Positions 57,694-64,000 of a DNA stretch of 64,000 bases are shown in pieces; positions within the stretch are counted from its first letter, which is position 1; every line of letters starts with the position of its first letter. The stretch is from Erythroxylum novogranatense (taxonomy: Eukaryota; Streptophyta; Magnoliopsida; Malpighiales; Erythroxylaceae). Both the position numbers and the translations under genes were made by a program. The DNA is taken from positions 186,001 to 250,000 of the forward strand of contig JAIWQS010000215.1 in NCBI GenBank assembly GCA_029891385.1, in the 5' to 3' direction. The notes beneath the pieces were generated by a model, which worked only from the letters and a program-made list of their open reading frames with translations, was not told the DNA's origin and ran no database searches.

Positions 57694-59411
57694 CTGAAAA
57701 ATAATTGCAATGTTGGGTGAGTTTGCGAACTCAATGAGAAACCATCATCGATGGTTCGCTCAATTCATGCATATTCACACAATTCACAGTATCACGTATA
57801 TCACTTTCAGAGATGTCACACTATCCACAATTAATCATTTATATATGCAATGCATATGTGACACTGTCCAGTTTATTACGGTATTGTGACCGAGCGCCTA
57901 TCAGTGATCAGTAATCAGACGCGTCTAGGGAGTATGAGAGCCCTCTGGGTATGCACTAACTCCCCTCGAGCTCGAGGCTCGGTTCAAGAATAACGATGTT
58001 CGGTGGGCTTAAAGCCTAATCTGATGAGCAAATGGCTCTAACGCTATCGCTGCCACCGGTCTGTATTATCTGATCATGCTCTTATGCATGAATGCATATG
58101 CTCCAATTTCCATTTACAGTCATTTACATTTTAGTAACCAATTTCCGTTTCCTCGGACCTTCGGTCCGGTATTTCAATCATATGCATTTACCAGTTATTG
58201 CATTGATGCATTCGCAATCATTTACACACATTATCACTTCAATATCACGTTTTCAATATTTCGGACACCCATGGTCCGAAATAAATCAAAATCAAACACA
58301 TATATCCATCCTTAACTCCACATGGCATTAATGTGAAATATTAAACACACATAGATTGAGAAACCAACTAGGTTACTCACCTGAACTTCCGAGCTACCTG
58401 CCTGGAAGTATCAGCAATGCCCGTGGAATATCGGTCCATCGGAGCCTCTATAACAATCAAATAAGTCTCAATTACTAAAATGCACAATCAAAACAATTTA
58501 ATAATGCACATGTCTTAAATAGAAATGTACTATGCCTATTCATGACTTTCCCGGAGCTATTTCCCATTTCCACTTTCTGATGTCACAGACTAACCTTTTA
58601 CTCAATCGCTCAACAAGGCCTAATTTCAATTCGATAACATACAGTAGAACTCACCAATTTCGTTTATACTAATTAGTTCTATTTTCCAATTCATGTACAC
58701 TAGACTAATCTCACAAGATCTCAAAACCAATTTTCATTTTGAACTAGATCAAATTCACTTATTAAAAACTCCAATAGTATCGAATTCACATTCATAAATT
58801 TTGCATTTATAACCCCTTTTCCATGAAACTATCCTTAGGCTGCAATACAATCACATTCTTAACCTTCTTTCACTAAAAGAGATCTCAAAAATCCGAATTC
58901 AACTCTCATTCTTTTCCTCAATTGTAGACCTCGTTCTCTAGATCATAACGAATCAAACATCACCTCAATTAGAGGTCTACACAATTAGTTATGCCCCAAA
59001 AACCAAATTAAAACAGTTCAGAAATCTGGTCCTCGCCATGACGACGCAGACGCCTTCAAGGACGTCTTTGGAGTCGCTTCGCAAGCGTGAAACAACGCTC
59101 CCATGACGAGCGATTTAACGCTTTGGGCTCGCCGCGACGTGTGGGAGGGAGCTCGTCGCGGCGTCAATATTTCACGCTCGCCGCGACGTCGCACCTTGCT
59201 CGTCGCAGCGTCTAAGCGTTTCCTCGTCACGACGTCTAAACATTTCCTCTTCGCGACGTGCAGCCCTGGTTCGTCTTCTCCGATTTCCTTTTTCCTCTTT
59301 CTCTCTCTAAAACCAGTATTAAACACCCTTAACTACCCCATCTTCCGCAAAAATCAACACATGAATGTATTTTACTAATAAATAAACAACATTGGAGCCA
59401 AAATCACTTAC
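57694..59411 (-). other. Candidate leader intron in E LTR
   Basis: Minus-strand donor GATTG|GTAAGTG at 59411; acceptor AATTATTTTTCAG|GGA at 57694. About 1.7 kb, and it includes the cassette and module. Confidence 0.5.
59029..59266 (-). promoter_or_regulatory. GC palindrome cassette in E LTR
   Basis: Copies such as CGCCGCGACGTGTG, CGTCGCGGCGTC, CGCCGCGACGTCG and TTCGCGACGTG, with partly decayed ones (CGTCACGACG). Frames across it on both strands are artefacts. Confidence 0.75.
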
Positions 59412-60208
59412 CAATCAAGTTTGATCCTCAAATCTTCCAAATCTCCTCCAACCCTATCCTCCACGATTTAGCTTCCAAACCTTCACAATCAACCTCTTCC
59501 TTTATGGATCATGCAAGACTTTGCACAAGGAGTAGTAAACAAACAAGAATCGGGGAAGGAGGAAACAAAATCACAAGGAAGAAGGAGGAAGATCAACGTC
59601 GAGCCCTAAGAAATGAAACCTCCATTTCTTCTCCTCTTTTAACCTTAAGTATTTAAAGGTTAATCACTAAGTCTTTTGTCCCTTTTCCTCATAAGGCATG
59701 TAAATCTGTTACTCTTTTCATGGTCATTTTCAGTCCAATTTGTCTCCAAATTTCAATGGCTCGACAAATTAAATTCTTAGAATCATATTTCTAAATTTCT
59801 ATAGCTATTTACCAGTTATTCTTATACTACGCAATCAATTTGTCCAACACTCGGAAAGTTTCCGGTCCGGACTTTTTCCTCTCGAATTTCCAGAAAGATT
59901 TCCTCAAGTTCATTGTCAACTGGTGATCACTCTAGTACATTTCCAACTCAATATTGAAACTCGATTATTCCAAAATTCTGAACAAATCATAATTAAATCT
60001 AATTCTCTCACAAGTTACAATTCTTATCATATTCAAAATCAAACGCCGGGAAAATGTCATGAATGCATGTACCTATATGTGCATGTGCCAAATGAATCAA
60101 TCCTCTACAATTAGAGGCCAAATGAATGTTCAGTCGATATTATGCAGTAAAATCCTATCCCGTCCCAATTTACCAATATAACCTTCCCATCGGTGACGGG
60201 ATGTTACA

Positions 60209-60220
60209 ATTCTCCCCTCC
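60209..60220 (-). promoter_or_regulatory. Polypurine tract of element E
   Basis: Plus strand ATTCTCCCCTCC, identical to that of B, directly after the LTR. Confidence 0.8.
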
Positions 60221-63200
60221 AAATAAAAATTTCGTCCTCGAAATTTCATATACGATTGGTCCGAGAAACAGGGGAATTGTGTTGATCCATATATAATGTT
60301 TCTCACTTATTCCACGACATGACCAATTTCTGTCAACTATACTAAATCAATACAATTGATTACTCTTCTTCTTTTCTTAATCTTTACACTATCATACTGA
60401 TTCCTCATGATTACTCGCAATTCTTCACTTTCGGTATCAATAATACATATACCAGATTATAACAATATTTCCTAATCCTGTCCATATAACACTTAACAAA
60501 TCTGAATCATCTTTTTGGTTTTAACTGTCTTACCCATCTATTAACACCACAATCACATAGAGATCATTTAATCACGAATTTAGTTTCCCCATTTACCTTT
60601 ATCTCCATCTATTCATTTTGGTCGAGGCGATACATTACGAAGCATTTCATTTGTCACTTATCAAATTGCCTCTACTTTAGTATTAAAACACTAATCTCAT
60701 AAGATTCTAATAACCTCGATAATAATCAACTCGACTCATTGTCATTACCTTGGATTTCTTAATCCCTATTACAAATTCACTTTACTCATCAACATAATAC
60801 ACTGTTCAAATAGTGTCACCTATACCACAATTTTTATGTCCTCAATCGATATGGACTATACATCAATCTCATATTCCTATGAACCCCAAAATACCAGTTT
60901 GACATTTATTTCCAAGAGTCAAGTATGTTGGTTTTCGCACATATAATCTTCCGATTTTACCCTTTTAAACCATCAATTTCTTTTTCAATGTACTCTTACT
61001 AAACCCTAAGGCTCTGATCATTTCTCGCGATTTCTCTAACGGTTTCTTTAGTCTGTACTACACCTATTTCTTCATTGGATCATACATATGAGTTATTTTC
61101 AATTCCTCGATAAGGTTCGTAAATTTCAAACACTTCACTTGGTCTTTGCCAATCCTTTACATACACAACTGATTTGGAAATCCAATAACTAATAATACTT
61201 TCTTTTTGCCCCTTTGATAGATCAATAGTTTGCTCTCAGTAATACAAGCTTATCATCCGAATTATGATCTCTAGCCATTGAAAATTTTGTTCCACTCCAT
61301 TGAATTGCATCACTAATTTAGTTGAAATAATCAATCGCTTAATCCTTTTCAAATCATTCAAGTTCTCGAAATCTCTTGACCGTTATCGGTTTGCATATCC
61401 ATAGACAACTTCAAAAAAATTTCTGTACAATTAATGTCTCCAAGCTTTTAAAGCAACGCTCAGTACAACAAATTTCAAATTATCAATCATCATATAACCC
61501 ATGGAGTTATATCTGTCCCTAGGTACATAAAATCACTTTACACCATTTCAACAGATTGCATCATAACCTTTACTGTGATACCTCAGAAGATATTACAAAA
61601 GCTCCAATTTAAAACAATACGATCAATACTCAATTTATAAATTTTCTCCAAATGTCTCCTTTACAGTCGTCAGTCATAACATTCACACATTTTCCTCATA
61701 CATTCTTGTCAATTTGCTAAAATCAGGAAAATCTTTGACAATTTCTGGATGCATCCAGCATACGACTAGTTCTAATTGACTCCAAATCACGTATACCTAA
61801 GTCTCTTGATATTTCGCATTTTATCGTCACCTCTATCATTATTAAGTCTCCCAATATACCATATTTGCATACTAGTTCATCCACTATTCATTCAATCAGG
61901 TTAAGATTCACTCTTTTGAAACTTGCATAATAACCAATTTCCTCAACTATGCCAATTTATCTTCTTCACTTTTCACTTTTCAAAAGCAATTAATCGATCA
62001 TTAATGACCATAATCACTATCGAATTTAATTAAGACACTTTACTCTTCGGCAATACATTAAACTCCTTATACCCATAATTAATCCATATAACTCTTTCAA
62101 TATCGAATGTCTCCAATGAGGAACAATTTTCTTATAATTTTCTCTGTTTCATCATAACATATTCGACACATATTCCTTTACCCTAATTTCTCCACATAAC
62201 CCAATTTATTTGCAATAGATCACTCCGGGGTTGAATAAACATTCATTATATCAATCTCGCACTTTCGTAACATAATTACACAAACTATTCATGAACCAAT
62301 ATTCCTCTCATATTCGCGATTAATATTTCCTCGATACTCATTAATTCTCTTACATAATCGAGTCATTTCATTAACGTAATACACACTTTTCAAGAAGATA
62401 CTCTATCTCTTACGCTTGAATCTCTGCTAGAATTCGGACTCCAAAATTTACTTGTACTCCATTTCAAATTTATCTCTTCGATGGTTACTATCAAATCAAA
62501 GCGTCAGATCCACTAAACCTTGTCAATCATTAATACTATTCATAAAAACTCTATCAATCAACTATTTTTCATCACAATAAATCAGTCACTCCTGATACTT
62601 CACGAAGATCAATCTCTGAAGGGCATTTAAACAATTTCATTTCCTCTAGTATCTTGACATACACTACCATAATCATCACATCTTATCTGACAATATATTC
62701 ACATCAATTTACCCATTAATAGCTCACACTGCTAAGAACACCTTAATCTCATTTAATTCTTGATAACCTTTCTCTTTTTGGCACCAGTTCTCGATCATGG
62801 GGACCTTACTATATTCATGTCCTTCTTTTTATTCCCTCAAGCTCATTACCTATGCTATCATCATTAATAGTCTCATTTCTTTCTCAATTGATCAATATAA
62901 ACATTCTCATGCCTTACTCTAACGCATCTTGGGTTTGGGGCTACAGGAACTATGATCAGAACTTATTTAATATATCGTCGATTTCTTCCTATATCATATT
63001 CACGCACATTACCCGCTTATGCTTAATAATTTCACCCATGATGGTGATCCCACTATCAGGTGTACGTTCATGTAGGCGAATCAACTGAACCTTAACAACT
63101 TTTTCATCTATCACTTTCATTGCCTTTCATTTCACTCTTTTCATTATTGCATTATACTCAGGTATTTTCAGACTTAAATCAATCTCATAGATGTACAATC

Positions 63201-63685
63201 ATTCCTAATTTCCTACTACATAATTTGACTCAAAGTCATATATCATTATTCATAACTCTCATCACAGTACTCAAACCCAATAGTAACTTCTCAAGATCAT
63301 AGAACATTTTATTTTCATCCACTTTATACGCTTCATTTTCCTCTATCAATCCACAACTATAACCTGATTTCTATTTCACATTCAAGGATATACCCAATAT
63401 AATTCTAATATTGTATTTCATAATATAACCACCAATACCAGTGCGCTAAATCTTCATTAGTCAAATCGAATTATACACTTTTTTCGATTCCTCGATATCC
63501 ACAATTTCCCTTTATCACATTCTAACACATTCTCATTTCCTCACTATTTCTAACCGCTTAAATGACTGAGACCTACTCATGCATGTAACTCATATACTAG
63601 ACTGGGGATCAGTTGTCATTGTCTGTCGTGACATGACTGCATGTACTTGACACATTTTTCTCAGAATGCCCATGTAAGATTGTAC
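60221..63685 (-). other. Internal region of element E, no coding recognised
   Basis: About 3.5 kb of AT-rich sequence, with no open frame over about 80 codons and no gag, reverse transcriptase or integrase words seen by eye. A degraded gag-pol would be expected to leave some readable motifs, as in A and B. The short length also favours a non-autonomous element. Confidence 0.5.
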
Positions 63686-63703
63686 TTCTGGGCTCTGATA
63701 CCA
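63686..63703 (-). promoter_or_regulatory. Primer-binding site of element E (initiator Met-tRNA)
   Basis: The minus strand reads TGGTATCAGAGCCCAGAAG close to the 5' LTR end, a near-perfect Met-tRNA site. Confidence 0.85.
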
Positions 63704-63707
63704 TAAA

Positions 63708-64000
63708 TATAACGTCCCACTCCCGCAAGACCCGAACCCGATATTGATGGTGATATCCGAGCCTGTGCCTCACAAGGGTAACACGCTAGAGCAGTCAAAA
63801 CAGTTCAAAAACTCGGTAATGCATTTTTATTTTTGAAAACAATTGAGTGCGCGCAAATCAGAAAATAAGTTGGGCCCACGACACTAACATATTTCAATCA
63901 AAACACTATTTCAAAATCAATTTACAATTATAACAATATCCAATGGGGCCCTAAACAAGATAAAGTACTATTCTCATGGAGTTTGCGAGTTACAAGTTTA
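63708..64000 (-). repeat. 5' LTR of element E, start only
   Basis: It matches 57290-57580 with few differences; the first bases TATAACGTCCC show one G-to-A change from TGTAACGTCCC. It runs off the window. Confidence 0.85.

Larger units (their letters stand above)
57290..60208 (-). repeat. 3' LTR of element E
   Basis: 2,919 bp. Minus-strand order: TGTAACATCCCGTC start (60208), donor (59411), GC cassette (59029-59266), conserved module (58920-59010), GAGC..GCTC palindromes (57950-58050), acceptor (57694), terminal hairpin with paired GATATC (57290-57368). Confidence 0.85.
57290..64000 (-). mobile_element. Element E: gypsy-type element without recognisable coding region, minus strand, partial
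   Basis: Left LTR (its 3' LTR) 57290-60208, purine tract, 3.5-kb internal region, Met-tRNA primer site, and the start of the second LTR at 63708. The LTR starts match closely. No gag or pol domain was recognised internally, so it is either non-autonomous or very degraded. Left flank acatt; the right end is off the window. Confidence 0.8.

Noticed and set aside
59018..59378. Opposite frames of about 100 codons.
   Set aside because: Shadow of the E LTR cassette; translations are repetitive and unlike any family.
33794..63703. tRNA-like sequences near 33794, 48130 and 63690.
   Set aside because: They match only the 3' end complement of Met-tRNA and sit at LTR borders, so they are primer-binding sites, not tRNA genes.

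Overview
The window is plant nuclear DNA, almost certainly intergenic heterochromatin of a flowering plant. It is AT-rich and I find no host gene. Nearly all of it is LTR retrotransposons inserted into one another. Plant-specific signs are chromodomain Ty3/gypsy polyproteins, a Sirevirus-like Ty1/copia element, primer-binding sites for initiator Met-tRNA and Asp-tRNA, and an L1-type LINE fragment. I cannot name the species. All coding regions are broken by stops and frameshifts.

Layout from left to right. (1) 1-4964: the 3' end of an Athila-like element (H, 3' LTR 411-1916) sits inside the gag of a Sirevirus-like copia element (I, 3' LTR 3790-4964). Element I itself interrupts a minus-strand gypsy LTR (J, 4965-7112). 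(2) 7118-21240: a second minus-strand LTR (F) is split by an 11-kb non-autonomous Athila-like element (C, 9280-20346). Element C carries two solo LTRs, D (11636-15946, target duplication ATAAA) and G (17155-19356, target duplication CTCTT). (3) 21241-24167: K, an inverted-repeat LTR structure containing a captured integrase piece. (4) 24168-26191: unrecognised AT-rich DNA, then a dead LINE fragment. (5) 26192-54909: a long plus-strand LTR (L) interrupted by solo LTR M (28596-30108, GGAGA) and by a complete but dead chromovirus A (30777-53180, ATCTC). A second chromovirus B (39721 to about 51132, minus strand) sits in the 3' LTR of A. (6) 54910 to the end: LTR N is interrupted by LTR O, which is interrupted by element E (from 57290, minus strand, running off the window).

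The most interesting material is the non-coding architecture of the LTRs. Short GC-rich cassettes made of irregularly spaced CpG palindromes (CGYCGCGRCG type) occur in at least six otherwise different LTR families. In the chromovirus-type LTRs they always lie just before the same conserved module. The two LTRs of element A, one insertion by its target duplication, carry different cassettes. These LTRs also share a strong splice donor and a polypyrimidine-CAG acceptor, which would remove a 0.9-3.1 kb intron from the leader. One group has a hairpin at its 3' terminus, and arrays of a second palindrome type (GAGC..GCTC). I propose that these LTRs are modular, with exchangeable cassettes and a spliced leader. 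That is inference, but the sequence patterns are directly visible.
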